Shown here in pieces: positions 21,601 through 31,489 of a stretch of DNA of 64,000 nucleotides. The DNA is taken from assembly GCA_021292165.1 (NCBI GenBank), contig CM037876.1, forward strand, positions 309,330,492 through 309,394,491. The letters are read 5' to 3'. Below the pieces are notes generated by a model that was not told the DNA's origin, did no database searches, and was given only the letters and a program-made list of their open reading frames with translations. Every line of letters starts with the position of its first letter. The first letter of the stretch is position 1. This stretch comes from Shinisaurus crocodilurus (taxonomy: Eukaryota; Chordata; Lepidosauria; Squamata; Shinisauridae). The position numbers and the translations under genes are program-made.

Positions 21601-22111
21601 TTTCGTATATCATTGGAGTTACCAACATGTTGAGGAGTGAGCTGCTTACCTCAAGCCTGCTTTCCTTCCTGGCCAGGATTCGAACTCGCGCAACCTTAGG
21701 ATCCCCAATGCGTGCCACCGACCTTGAATCCACCGCTTCCCGCCACTTTCAGACTTCCCCGCCGGCTGCTCGGCCCTCCAGATGTGTTGGGCTCCAACCC
21801 CCTCATCACCAGCTAGCACAGCCTTTACTCATGCCAGCTGGGGATGATGGGAGTTGTATTCCCAGAGGCCTTACCAATCAGCACCTGCTCAAAAGGCAGG
21901 TCCCAAGCACACTCAGATGCTGGAAGCAATTGTTTGCTTATACATCTTCAGCCAGACGCCTTGACACCCCCAAACTCAGACTTGTGCCTTTGAACCTCAG
22001 AGCGACCCTGACAACGCTTTTGCCTGCTCCTGAACTGGTTTCTGTTTGCTGCTTTTCGAACGTATATATTTTGGCTTCGGCCCTCGGACTGATAACGATG
22101 ATGGCTTAGCT

Positions 22112-22458
22112 CAGTGCTTCTCAATTATTTTCTGTCATGCCCCCCCTAGGAAGAAGAAAACATTTCGCGCCCCCCGCACGACTGTAAATAGTATCATTTG
22201 TCTATAAAATTGTTATAAGTACACCTCTGCATAACACTGTATCCTTATTAACGTATAAGAGAATAAAAAAAGAAAGAAATGTGGATCAATTTACAACAAA
22301 GAATAGCTTTATTAACTGTAGCAGAAAAGATTTAAAGGAGCACAGGATTTAAAGGAACACAATATTAAAAAAAACTTTTAACTGAGGTCAAACGAGCCCC
22401 CCTTTACGGAGCCTCGCGCCCCCCCTGGGGGCCCCGCCCCGCTATTTGAGAAGCACTG
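22112..22458. mobile_element. hAT element, 347 bp, perfect TSD
   Basis: Ends CAGTGCTTCTCAA and TTGAGAAGCACTG are flanked by the identical octamer GCTTAGCT (22104-22111 and 22459-22466). The body is AT-rich between GC-rich subterminal C/G runs and does not code for protein. Terminus style and the central TA of the target octamer fit the Buster-type hAT group. Confidence 0.9.
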
Positions 22459-22711
22459 GCTTAGCTTGACGCTGGGCGGATTTACGACAGTACTACTTTC
22501 TGTTCAATAGTAGCCGAAACGCCCAGGCTCCTGAGCGGGGCAGCCCCACAGATGGCACCTCACACACTTATCTATATTAATGTGACCTTCGGCCCTTGGA
22601 ATAGGTTCTGGTTGCTGCATTTCCAGAAGGAAAACGCAGAGCTAGAAAAGGGGCAGAAAGGGGCAGCCAAAAGGATCGAGGGGCCGGCTGGAGCAAAAGG
22701 AAGGCTGCAAC

Positions 22712-22879
22712 CAGGGCCGGTGCTACCCTTAGGCCAACTAGGCGGCTGCCTAGGGCGCCGGGCTAAAGGGGGTGCCAGGAGCATAGGGCTGGAGGGAGGG
22801 AGGGAGGGCTCAAGTGGGAAGGGGGGGCGCTAAATATCTGATCTTGCCTAGGGCACCAAACGGCCTTGCACGGGCCCTG
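22712..22879. mobile_element. hAT MITE (CAGGRCCGGTGC family), perfect TSD
   Basis: 168 bp: CAGGGCCGGTGCTACCCTTA ... TTGCACGGGCCCTG, flanked by GCTGCAAC on both sides (22704-22711, 22880-22887). Two further copies at 48621 and 50850 also have perfect duplications. Confidence 0.9.
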
Positions 22880-23112
22880 GCTGCAACCTTTGGGGCTTTT
22901 TAGTTTAGAAAACGGACAAGTCAGGGGGTGGATATGACAGGGATGGGGACTCGGACGGACTCCAGGACTCGACTCGTGAGTTGGACTGAGTCCCCCCTCC
23001 GACTCGAGTCCCACTCGAGTCCCACTATTTTTAATGGGACTCGAGACTCGACTTGGGACTCGAGACCAAGGACTCTTCAACATCCCTGGGCTGTGCTAGA
23101 GACAGGTGAGGT

Positions 23113-23286
23113 CAGGCCTGTGGCTTACGCTGGCTCAGCTTGTCTGAGTGTGGAAAGCTAAGCAGGGTCAGGCCTGGTTATTACTTGGATGGGAGACCCC
23201 TCCTCTACTTTCCTGCATTGAGCAGGGGGTTGGACTCGATAGCCTTGTAGGCTCCTTCCAACTCTATGATCGATGAAACTCTATGA
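23113..23286 (+). mobile_element. 5S rRNA-derived SINE inside the hAT element
   Basis: CAGGCCTGTGGCTTACGCTG, GAAAGCTAAGCAGGGTCAGG, TTACTTGGATGGGAGACC, then the CR1-like tail ending CCAACTCTATGATC. It lies just inside the left hairpin of the 3.6-kb hAT and is therefore younger than that insertion. Confidence 0.82.
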
Positions 23287-23289
23287 AAA

Positions 23290-24370
23290 GAACAACAACA
23301 CGCAACAACAACCCAGCCACACGTGGCGAGGCCGCAAAACGCGTGTCAACGACCCACGTTTTGTTTACTGGGGAAGAAAAGTTGCAGCCCCGCTTTTCCT
23401 GCGGGACTTACTTCTGAGCAAGCAAACGAACAAAACAAGACAGCGGAAAGGAAAGGAAAGGGGATGGGGGAAAAAAAAAAAGGCCAAAGATTGGTTTGCC
23501 CAGCTTGCAATCTTATGCATATTCACTTAGGAGTGAAGTTGGAGCCCGATTGGAACACAGGGAGATTTAACAGGCTGCCTCTCGCTTCCAAAAAGGCATG
23601 CATGGGATTGCTCTGTTACTTCCAAGGAGGTATGCAAAAGATCTGGCTGCCCCATCTTGCAATCCTATGTACGCTTTACAGCATGATCCTCTGCATATTT
23701 GTTGTTGTTGTTGTTGTTGCGATTAAGAGCACCTAAGACCACACGATTATGCGTTTTGTAGAGGTTCTGGGGCTGTTGTGTTGTGGAGTAGAAGGGATCT
23801 TGTTGATGTTGTTAAGAAGCCCTGTCATATGAAGAGAGAGAGAGAGAGGTGTATATTGGATGCGGTGTAGGGTTACAGAGGAAGCGGGGGGGGGGGGCTG
23901 GCTTATGTGGGAAGGGTGAGGGGAAGTACACACTGTGTGAATCTTGCACAGGGGAAACAGGAGGGTTGCGGACTTGGGTCTAGTGCGTCGTCAGCATCAT
24001 AGGAGAGTGTCTCTCTGTGTGTGTCTGTGTGTGTGTGTTCCCATGGTATGTGTGAGCAGAATTTCCATGCGGAAAGTCACCGTGCAACCCTGCGTGTAAG
24101 AGCATCGTACACACACCTTCCCTTTCCCACAGAGTTTTACTCTTTATCAGGTAGAGATAAGCTTGCACACCTTTGCTAGAATTACAGACTGCCCCCCGCC
24201 CTTTATTTTACACACGCTTGAGACTCCAAAGTTTCCCGCAAGTTAGCATACATAATAATGCAAAAGCTCCTTGGAAACTACGGTACATCCCTGCAAATCC
24301 ACAGTGTTTTTCTTCTGTCCCGTACCCGTTTTCTGGGCAAAGAAAACTACAGGGCCTGGCTTCTTGTCTG
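23290..24370. other. hAT interior without recognisable coding sequence
   Basis: Contains (TTG)n at 23700-23719, (GA)n near 23836-23848 and (TG)n at about 24012-24038. It could be the 5' non-coding part of the transposase gene or older host sequence caught by later rearrangement. No transposase motif was seen. Confidence 0.35.
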
Positions 24371-24409
24371 TGATTGGTCCTGCATCTTCACCCTTCACAT
24401 GTATTCATC

Positions 24410-24775
24410 ATGGCTGCAGCTTTGAAGAAGAGCCTGGAGACCAGATTTGAGGGCATTTTGGTGATCGCTAGTTCGCTGAAGCCAATGCCACAGAGGACCC
24501 AAGGTGGGAAACCGTTGGCTTTCCAAGAAGACTACGTTTACTACTTTGCTGCAGTCCTGGAGCCAAACTTCCATTTTTGGTGGCTGCAGAAGATCAGCGA
24601 TAATGAAGTGTTGGCATTTACATGCCTGCCCAAAGTCCTGTGGTTCACCTGTGTGCCTGCTAACTGCAACCTTGCTTTAGCTTCCAGCAAACACAGAGCA
24701 AATTCCACCACAGTCCAACCTTTAGTTCTCCTGCTCTGTTACAGCAATCAGGAAACAGAAGCTTTCCTATTCTAA
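24410..24775 (+). pseudogene. hAT transposase remnant, central part
   Basis: The frame carries LKKSLETRFEGILV and, about 40 residues on, YVYYFAAVLEPNFHFWWLQK. This matches the hAT catalytic-core pattern in which a 'Y..AA.LDP.F...WL' segment precedes the insertion domain; here the usual LDP reads LEP. In hAT enzymes this region sits within the RNase H-like nuclease that cuts and joins DNA ends. The true start is not visible; the in-frame Met near 24410 is only a convenient boundary. The remnant lies upstream of the CR1 insertion and on the same strand as the C-terminal piece at 25590-26050. Confidence 0.6.
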
Positions 24776-25184
24776 TTGTTTTATTATTTTCATAAAACAA
24801 TTATACACTACAAAATAAAGACAGAGTCAGTTCTGAGAACATTACATAACATAGACATCCAAATTAGAAGAAGAAGAAAGACGAAGAAGCAAGCACAGCA
24901 AACATACACACCCAGCTGTGCTTGAGAGCCAATGGGAATTACCGTAAGACAGGCATATGACAGTATAGCAACTGTCATATTGTAACACCCACTTTCTCCT
25001 ACTAGATGGCCAAGGACATCTAGATATGGGAACGAGGAACACCTGTTCCAAAGACCTTCAGTATTGCAATGCTGAATTGCCGGCTGCTAAGTTTTACTGG
25101 AAGAAAAAACCTTTAAGCTAGCTCATGCTTGATTCATAATCCAACATGAAGAGGCAACCGCTGCAGTGAAAGGAAAGGTCCTAG

Positions 25185-25563
25185 CTGAACTCCTGAGGGG
25201 AGATATGATCGCACTCTTCCAGTATTTGAAAGGATGTCACACAGAGGAGGGCAAAGATCTCTTCTCGTTCATCCCAGTTTGCAGGACACGGAATAATGGG
25301 CTCAAGTTACAGGAACCTAGATTCCACCTAAACATCAGGAAAAATTTCCTGACTGTCAGAGCAATAAGACAATGGAACCAACTACCTAGGGAGGTGGTGG
25401 GCTCTCCCAGTCTGGAGGCATTCAAGGTGCGGCTGGACAGACATCTGTCAGAGATGCTTTGACCTGGATTCCTGCATTGAGCAGGGGGTTGGACTCGATG
25501 GCCTTGTAGGCCCCTTCCGACTCTACTTTTCTATGATTCTATGATTCTATGATTCTATGATTC
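25185..25563 (+). mobile_element. CR1 LINE 3' end inside the hAT element
   Basis: ORF2 C-terminus (GDMIALFQYLKGCHTEEGKD ... NFLTVRAIRQWNQLPREVVG) followed by the CR1 3' end CATTGAGCAGGGGGTTGGAC and about four ATTCTATG repeats (25535-25562). It is 5'-truncated and separates the two hAT transposase remnants. Confidence 0.92.
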
Positions 25564-25589
25564 CAGCCGTACTGCAGCACACTGAAAAA

Positions 25590-26050
25590 AAACCAAGCAG
25601 GGCTCTTCTTGTCATCATCGCCCACTCGGGCTTCCGGCACTGAGGCAGTCCAAGGCACTCCACAGACAAAGGCCTGCGCTTCAACCCCTCTCTTTGCATG
25701 CTGCAGGCCCATCACCACCAACACAAGCTCGGTCTCTGACTCTGCGCTACTGGACTTTGGCGCAGAAATGCAGTCCTATAGTGCCCTGGTCTTTGTGCGA
25801 TGCAGTGAGGGTAGCCCTGGCCTGTGGATGTCTTGAAGTTTTGGGAGAGGCAGAGGAAGGACCTGAGATTACTCTGTCTGTGCGGCTGCTCTGAGTGTGT
25901 TTCTGGCTTCCAGCAAGTTCATCACCAGTGGAGCGGGTGTTCAGTGAGGGTGGAATTGTGATGAGACCTCACCGTTCCAGAATGGGGGGGGGGGGGCGCA
26001 AACATTTAGAAAAAATCGTATGCCTCAAATGCAACATGGATAAGTTTTAG
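25590..26050 (+). pseudogene. hAT transposase remnant, C-terminal dimerisation region
   Basis: Across at least two frameshifts the plus strand reads EMQSYSALVFVR..., KFWERQRKDLRLLCL, then LPASSSPVERVFSEGGIVMR (about 25908-25967) and a final VCLKCNMDKF before a stop at 26048-26050. The 'S.P.ERVFS.GG' block and a terminal 'LKCN' are typical of the hAT C-terminal dimerisation domain. This firmly identifies the host element as hAT. A stop near 25834 and frameshifts near 25835 and 25900 show that it is dead. Confidence 0.85.
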
Positions 26051-26639
26051 GAAGTACAGCAAGTTTATTTTTTAAAAAACCATTTCCCTAAAATGCAACC
26101 TTTCAGACATTTTGGGTTTGGCTGCCTCCGCCTGCCTGCTTTGGGGTTCCCTGCCTCCTCTGCCTGCCTGGTCTCTTCTTGACCAGTTCAACAGTTGAAT
26201 TGTCCAAGACAAAGGGCACTGCCTGCCCGCCTGTTTGGGGTTCCCTGCCTCCTCTGCCTGCCTGGTTATTTTGGGTTTGTCTGCCTGGTCTGTTCTTGCC
26301 AAAAATCAGTTGCAGAGTTTTGAAATAAAAAGGCACACTTGTGCCTAGAATTTATTTAAGCCACACATCTGAAGTAGCCTTATTTTGTTGGGGGGGAAAA
26401 ACCCATTGATTTTAATAGGGACTAGTGGAGTCAGTTTTGGGAGGGACTCGGGACTCATGAATCACCATTTGGCCCCAGGACTCGGACTTGGACTCAAGAC
26501 TCGGGTCCAAAGACTCGTGACTCGACTCATGACTCGAGACCAAGGACTCTTCAATATCCCTGGGATATGATAGAGGTGTATTAGGTTATGCCTGGCGTGG
26601 AGAAAATGGATACAGAGATGTTTTTCTCCCTCTTTCATA

Positions 26640-27010
26640 ATACTGGAACCCAGTGGGGTCACATCCCATGAAGCTGATGGGTGGGAGATTCAGGACAGGT
26701 CAAAGGAAATCCTTCTTCACACAGCATATAGTTAAACTATGGAATTTGCTACCACAAGATCTAGTGATGGCCACCAACATGGAGGGCTTTAAAAGGGGAT
26801 TGGACAAATTCCTGGAGGAGGAGAAGGCTAACAATGGCTACTAATCCTGATTGACTATATGCTACCTCCAGTACCAGAGGCAGTGTGCCTACGTACGCCA
26901 GTTGCTGGGGAACACGGGTGGGAGGGCGCAGTTGCCGTCATGTCCCACTTGTGTGTTTCCCAGAGTCATCTGCATGGCCACTGTGTGAGCAGGATGCTGG
27001 ATTGCTCTGG
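26640..27010 (+). mobile_element. LINE 3' fragment (L2/CR1-like)
   Basis: The coding remnant KLWNLLPQDLVMATNMEGFK, GLDKFLEEE (26700-26840) is the counterpart of the CR1 ORF2 C-terminus. It is followed by a 3' region containing GTGTGAGCAGGATGCTGGAT. Other fragments of this family lie at 38080, 54520/55627 and 58600, and probably 37465. Confidence 0.7.
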
Positions 27011-27089
27011 ATCTAGCCCGGCTCTTTTTTTTCCTGTTCTTAATGGAGAAAACTACTGTTGCAAAGTGGTTCAGACAGAGGCCTAAGGT

Positions 27090-27420
27090 GTAAACCAGAA
27101 ATCCCTGGCCTTTCTGCAATGAATTTGCCTCGGACAAGCCGTTTGCCTCTCAGCCTCAGCCTCCGTCTGCAACAGGGGGGATACTAACACTGATCTGCCG
27201 TGCAGGGCTGACGTAGAGACTACTGGCCCAACCCACGAGAGATGCCTTGAGCAAGACCGAGTTGCAGCCTGGGAAGGTTTGGTTTGGCAAAGGCAAATGA
27301 ACAAGCAATCCTGAACGTTTGCCCCAAAGTGCTCCCCTTGTGCAACCAGCTCCTTGGGGAGGGGATCTTCCATGACATTTGTGTTGCCCCAGTCACTGGG
27401 TGCTCCTTTATTTCTTGATG
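27090..27420. other. Unassigned sequence
   Basis: Nothing recognised beyond short open frames. Confidence 0.3.
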
Positions 27421-27432
27421 TAACCATTAGAG

Positions 27433-27567
27433 CAGTGTTCTCCAACCTTGGGTCGCCAGATGTTTTTGGCCTACAACTCCCAGCATGCCCCAGCCAGCGT
27501 AGCTGGCTGGGGCAAGCTGGGAGTTGTAGGCCAAAAACATCTGGCGACCCCAGGTTGGAGAACACTG
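27433..27567. mobile_element. Palindromic hAT MITE (CAGTGTTCTCCAACC family)
   Basis: 135 bp near-perfect hairpin centred on CCAGCGTAGCTGGCTGG, ends CAGTGTTCTCC and GGAGAACACTG, flanks CATTAGAG and TATTAGAG (7/8). Confidence 0.88.
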
Positions 27568-27579
27568 TATTAGAGGGTA

Positions 27580-28050
27580 CGAAGCATTTATTTACCCTCC
27601 TCTCAAGGCCAGTGGGATGTGGGATACATGTGCCTGGGCAGTCTCATTTGTAGTCAGACCTAAAACAGCCAGTGGGGGGAACTGTTGCCTTTTCAAATTC
27701 ATCCTAAATGTGCTTTTGGGATGTCCTGAGATGAAAGTCCTTGGGTATGTTGATGCATGTATGTTTTTTATCCATGTACATTGCCCAGGGTGGCCGGTTG
27801 CCGGCCAGATGGGCGATTAATAAATATAAATAAATAAATACAATAAATGCCACGAAAAGCACCCTGCATTTGCTGCATCTCTAAATTGCACCCCTATGGC
27901 AGGGGCTGTGGGTAGCCATATTCTCAAATCCAGTCCTGGAGGCGGTGTTCTCCATCCCATGGTCTGTTTTGCTGCCCCATGAGGTACAGCTGGGCTAGCT
28001 AGCATTCTGCTCTACTTGCCAGGCAAGAGCAGAGGCCAGGCTCTTCGCAT
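27580..28050. other. Unassigned sequence with a retroposon tail
   Basis: Contains GGCCGGTTGCCGGCCAGATG plus (AAAT)n near 27790-27842, the complement of the tail at 7433-7505. Otherwise unassigned. Confidence 0.4.
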
Positions 28051-28061
28051 TTATACCAGCC

Positions 28062-28125
28062 AGGGGTGGGGAACGTGTGGCCCTCCAGATGTTGTGGGAC
28101 TGCAACTCCCAAAGGGTGGCCACTT
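28062..28125 (+). mobile_element. hAT MITE half copy
   Basis: CAGGGGTGGGGAACGTGTGG then CCTCCAGATGTTGTGGGACT. The other arm is missing. Confidence 0.5.
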
Positions 28126-28601
28126 ACGCGTTGCCAGCAAAAGAGGAACTGCCTCACTTGAAGAGAGTACACCGACACTTGCAAATATATATATATATAT
28201 TCGTTCAAATTAAGAAATAATAACTCAAAATTTAAATAGAAAAACAATGCATCTCAGCATGGTTGAGAAGAATGTGACAGGGTGACCCATGTGCCTGCTG
28301 TCCAGGTGCTAACTGCTGATTGGCGACTACAAGACCCCTGATGCTTCCTTTCCTTATGGATCTTCGACGTTAAAGCAGACTTGGACTGGACAGCCCATCC
28401 ATGAGAAGACGCCTTCAAACAGAGGAGCATCCTCTGCCTGCTCTCCAAAACAGAGGACGGTCCTCTGGAAAGTAGGACACCTGGCCAACCCACCACTCAC
28501 CTTGTCCCGCACCGTGCTGGCTAGGGCTGATGGGAGTTGCCGTCCACGTTGCACACACCCTGATTCAGACCCCAGCCTGGCCAATCCAGAGGCCTCATAT
28601 C

Positions 28602-29151
28602 TGTGAGAGTTGGACTGACCCGGGTTCAAAAGCTCCCCTAGCCAATGACCCTCAGTCCCAGTCACGCAAGCGGAAGGAGGAGATAACAGCAGTTAATAAA
28701 GATTAAAGAGTTTATTTGTAAGACCCAATTACATGGGATTAAGGCAATCAATGCATCTCTACTCACTACATCATTGCAGACTCAAACCCACTACCCCAGT
28801 GGTAAGGCTAGATGAAGTGAAGTCCAAGACAATACATGTCGAGACGAGACTGCAAGCAACAGAGAGAGATGAAGAGGAATGACGGAACGGAATGTGAAAG
28901 CTATCAGCAAGTATGCCAGCTTATATACCCCAGACCCTGCACCTATAAATAGGACATTACTCACCCCAGTTGTAACCTATTCATCAACATGTTTACTGCT
29001 GAACCTGTTCAAGGCTGCTGAGTCATGTCACCTCGAGACCATGTCTCCTGACCAAAGGCCTTGTATACTTGAACTCAAGTAACACCCACCAGGTCAGGTG
29101 ATAATCCCGATGTCAGGTGGTAATCTCGTTCTGCCTATGCAAAACCCAACA
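28602..29151 (-). mobile_element. Solo LTR, 550 bp, with perfect 5-bp TSD (copy 1)
   Basis: On the minus strand it starts TGTTGGGTTTTGCATAGGC and ends CCAACTCTCACA, i.e. TG...CA. It is flanked by ATATC on both sides (28597-28601 and 29152-29156). A TATA-like GGTATATAAGCTGGC and downstream AATAAA (both minus strand) fit the U3 promoter and R polyadenylation signal of an LTR retroelement. No internal coding region is attached, so it probably arose by recombination between two LTRs. The second copy is at 51537-52089. Retrovirus-like versus Gypsy-like origin cannot be decided from the LTR alone. Confidence 0.88.
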
Positions 29152-29159
29152 ATATCGTC

Positions 29160-29450
29160 TGCCAATCAGAAGGACAGAACTTGTGCACGCTGGTCCTCCA
29201 GGGGGCGCCACATGCAGCACACTGGCGAGCGCACTAGCCCAGATCCCAGCCTTGGCCCGCGGGCTTCGGAGCCGCTGATAGTTCAAAAAACCTGCGACGG
29301 ACGGAGCAACACGGCTGAGAATATCTCTAGAACGCACCGGACATTTTCAGTTCTCTATCTGAATTCCTAGTTTGAATGTGAATTTCTATCTATGAATGCA
29401 AAAGATGAGTGCTTTTCATTTGTCTGTTGTCCTGACAAACACTGGACACA
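29160..29450. other. Unassigned sequence
   Basis: Nothing recognised. Confidence 0.3.
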
Positions 29451-29457
29451 GAGTGTC

Positions 29458-29525
29458 AACTCAGCGGTAGAGCTTATTCTTGGCAAATAGATGATTCTAG
29501 GTTCCATCCCCGGTGTCTCCAGTTA
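29458..29525 (+). mobile_element. tRNA-derived SINE head fragment
   Basis: A-box-like CAACTCAGCGGTAGAGC and B-box-like GGTTCCATCCCC at tRNA spacing, followed by GGTGTCTCCAGTTAA. It lacks the tail. Confidence 0.6.
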
Positions 29526-29596
29526 ATCTCAGATAGCGGTGTGATCGGGGGGGTGGGGTGGGGGACACCCTCCAGCAAACCAGTAAGTCAGATGGG

Positions 29597-29729
29597 CAGC
29601 CTTCCCCAACCTGGCGCCCTCCAGAGGTGTTGGACTACAACTCCCATCATCCCCAGCCAGCAGTGCTGGTTGGGATGATGTGAGTTGTAGTCCAACACCT
29701 CCAGAGGGGCACTGGGCTGGGGAAAGCTG
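29597..29729. mobile_element. Palindromic hAT MITE (CAGCCTTCCCCAACC family)
   Basis: 133 bp: CAGCCTTCCCCAACCTGGCG ... GGCTGGGGAAAGCTG with long complementary arms. The flanks are not duplicated; instead CAGATGGG faces TCCATCTG, extending the palindrome, so the edges may have been rearranged. Confidence 0.7.
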
Positions 29730-29739
29730 TCCATCTGAT

Positions 29740-30970
29740 TTGACAGAAAAGACTGCACTGTATGTGCCGCTGTCTTATGAAGGAAGGCTCATGGCGGGGT
29801 CTTTTCTGTAGTGGCACCCATGATGTGGAACTCCTTGTCAATGATGTCCATTATGTGTGGAACTCCAGTGATGTTCCACTGTTGTCTGAGTGGCGGCGGG
29901 AGGGGGGGCACAGGAGAGGGAATGGCAACAAGCTTTTGATTTTGCCTGCTGCTCAAATATTTGAATGTTCCTTTTCTAGTCTGACTCACCTGCCGCCGAT
30001 CGCTTTTGAATGGTTTCGTCCGTCGCTACTTTTTGTACATTTTTTAAAAGATGGCTGTTAATATTCCAATTATGGTTGGCCTGTTGTTTTCATATATTAC
30101 TGGCCGCTTTGGGAATCATTATTGTTTTGGAGGGGGAAAGTGGGCAAGTCCATGAGTGAATGAATGGATGGAAGGATGGATGGATGGATGTATCACGACA
30201 AGGGTGAAAGCCGTAAAGAGTGGAAAGCCCACGAAGCAAATCAAGAGGGCAATAGAGAGGATCTGAGGGAGCAGAAAGTAGGGGGTGCCAAGCCCTGTGC
30301 CGTCGGATCCGCATCTTTCAAGCTCCCCGCAGGCCTAACGCTTTTAGCAGCAGGCCTGCGCTGGAGGGGCGGCGGGAACGTCTGGGATTCCTCCAAGCGG
30401 CCCCGGCCTTTGGGAGAGCCCATGATGCATATGCCGTGCTAAGCCGAAAAAAACACACATCCTCTCGGGGGTGTCAGGTTCGCTCTGCTCTCCTCGCCTT
30501 CCTCGGAGCGTGCCAGCGACAGCGGCAACACCTGCGGCTGCAGCAGAGTTGCCTCTTGGCTGATGACGGGTCCAGATGCCAGACCCCCGCCCGGGTGTTA
30601 TCTTTCCAGCAGGAACATCTGGGTCTCGAGCGGAGCTCCCTCCTGCTGGCACCCGGGACCACTGCTGTCTATTGTGGTGGTCTTGGAGTGGTGGTCTTGG
30701 AGCCGACTGCTGGCACGGAGAAGTCTTGGCTGCCAAAAGACCATTCCGCAGAGAGAAAAAAATTCTCTCTCTCTTTCCCCCTCCTCACTGGAGAGGTGAC
30801 AATGAGGGCCTACCGGCATTTTCGGGGAGGTTCATGTGGAGAGAGAAACGTTCTGCAGAACGCACAGAATGTTCCGTCCACCTGGCCCTGACCCTTTTGA
30901 CACACATGATTATTTCCAAAAGGAACCCTTGCTTGGATTTATACCTTAAGAAAATGTAATCTCACTTCCT
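29740..30970. other. Mostly unassigned sequence, GC-richer
   Basis: Contains a GGAT repeat near 30163-30190. The 30280-30700 part is GC-rich with overlapping open frames on both strands, but no domain, splice pattern or start context persuades me that it is coding. Confidence 0.35.
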
Positions 30971-30974
30971 TATT

Positions 30975-30977
<3 letters not shown>

Positions 30978-31041
<64 letters not shown>
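30978..31041. repeat. (AAT)n microsatellite
   Basis: About 21 uninterrupted units. Confidence 0.95.
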
Positions 31042-31055
31042 GTTTTCCTTTAAAG

Positions 31056-31190
31056 CAGTGTCCTCCAACCTTGGGCCCCCAGATGTTTTTGGCCTACAAC
31101 TCCCAGCATGCCCCAGCCAGCGTAGCTGGCTGGGGCATGCTGGGAGTTGTAGGCCAAAAACATCTGGGGACCCAAGGTTGGAGAACACTG
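31056..31190. mobile_element. Palindromic hAT MITE (CAGTGTTCTCCAACC family)
   Basis: 135 bp. Ends CAGTGTCCTCCAACC and GGTTGGAGAACACTG, with flanks CTTTAAAG and CTTTAAAC (7/8). The arms are nearly perfect complements. Confidence 0.88.
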
Positions 31191-31345
31191 CTTTAAACAA
31201 ATGCAAGAAGATGAAATCCATGTGGATTACGACACACCACCCCATAATACGAAGATGTGACACGTGCACAAAAAGCACGAGGAAATCATAAAACGAAAAG
31301 AATAAAAACCTCGGTCACATGAACTACAACACATCGTTATCCTAG

Positions 31346-31480
31346 GGCAGGATAATTCCAGCCCGAGGGCCAAGCTCTATTTCAGAGAAGCTCTCGGGGG
31401 CCGCATTCCAGTGGTGGGTGGGGGGGCCAAATGCAAAGGGGGTGGGGCTAGAAATGGCAGCGTATTTCAGCCCGAAGGTC
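31346..31480 (+). mobile_element. hAT-like fragment
   Basis: AGGGCAGGATAATTCCAGCC then CGAGGGCCAAGCTCTATTTC and GGTGGGTGGGGGGGCCAAAT. It is related to the fragment at 4590-4737. No second terminus was found. Confidence 0.4.
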
Positions 31481-31489
31481 TGACGTCCA

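Larger units (their letters stand above)
22938..26562 (+). mobile_element. 3.6-kb hAT element (CAGGGATG family) with transposase remnants and nested insertions
   Basis: The left end CAGGGATGGGGACTCGG and right end TTCAATATCCCTG are flanked by the identical octamer GGATATGA (22930-22937 and 26563-26570), so both ends belong to one insertion. Inside are a left subterminal hairpin with a second CATCCCTG near 23087, an inserted 5S-SINE, transposase-like frames, an inserted CR1 fragment, the transposase C-terminus, and a right end rich in GAGTC/GACTC. Shorter copies at 4890, 33765 and 38498 share both ends, so this copy approximates their autonomous parent. It is inactive: the frames are broken. 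Confidence 0.85.

Noticed and set aside
22552..23083. Frames on both strands with Gly/Pro-rich text
   Set aside because: They cover the MITE at 22712-22879 and the hAT end at 22938. No independent coding signal.
27083..27565. 160-codon minus-strand frame containing FGLQLPACPSQ
   Set aside because: That text is the translation of the palindromic hAT MITE and recurs in every full copy of it (31056, 33075, 35142).
29589..29737. Target duplication of the MITE at 29597
   Set aside because: The flanks are reverse complements of each other rather than direct repeats, so they extend the palindrome and do not mark insertion.
30344..30959. Overlapping 127-151-codon frames on both strands
   Set aside because: GC-rich sequence open in several frames at once, no recognisable domain, and no start or splice support.
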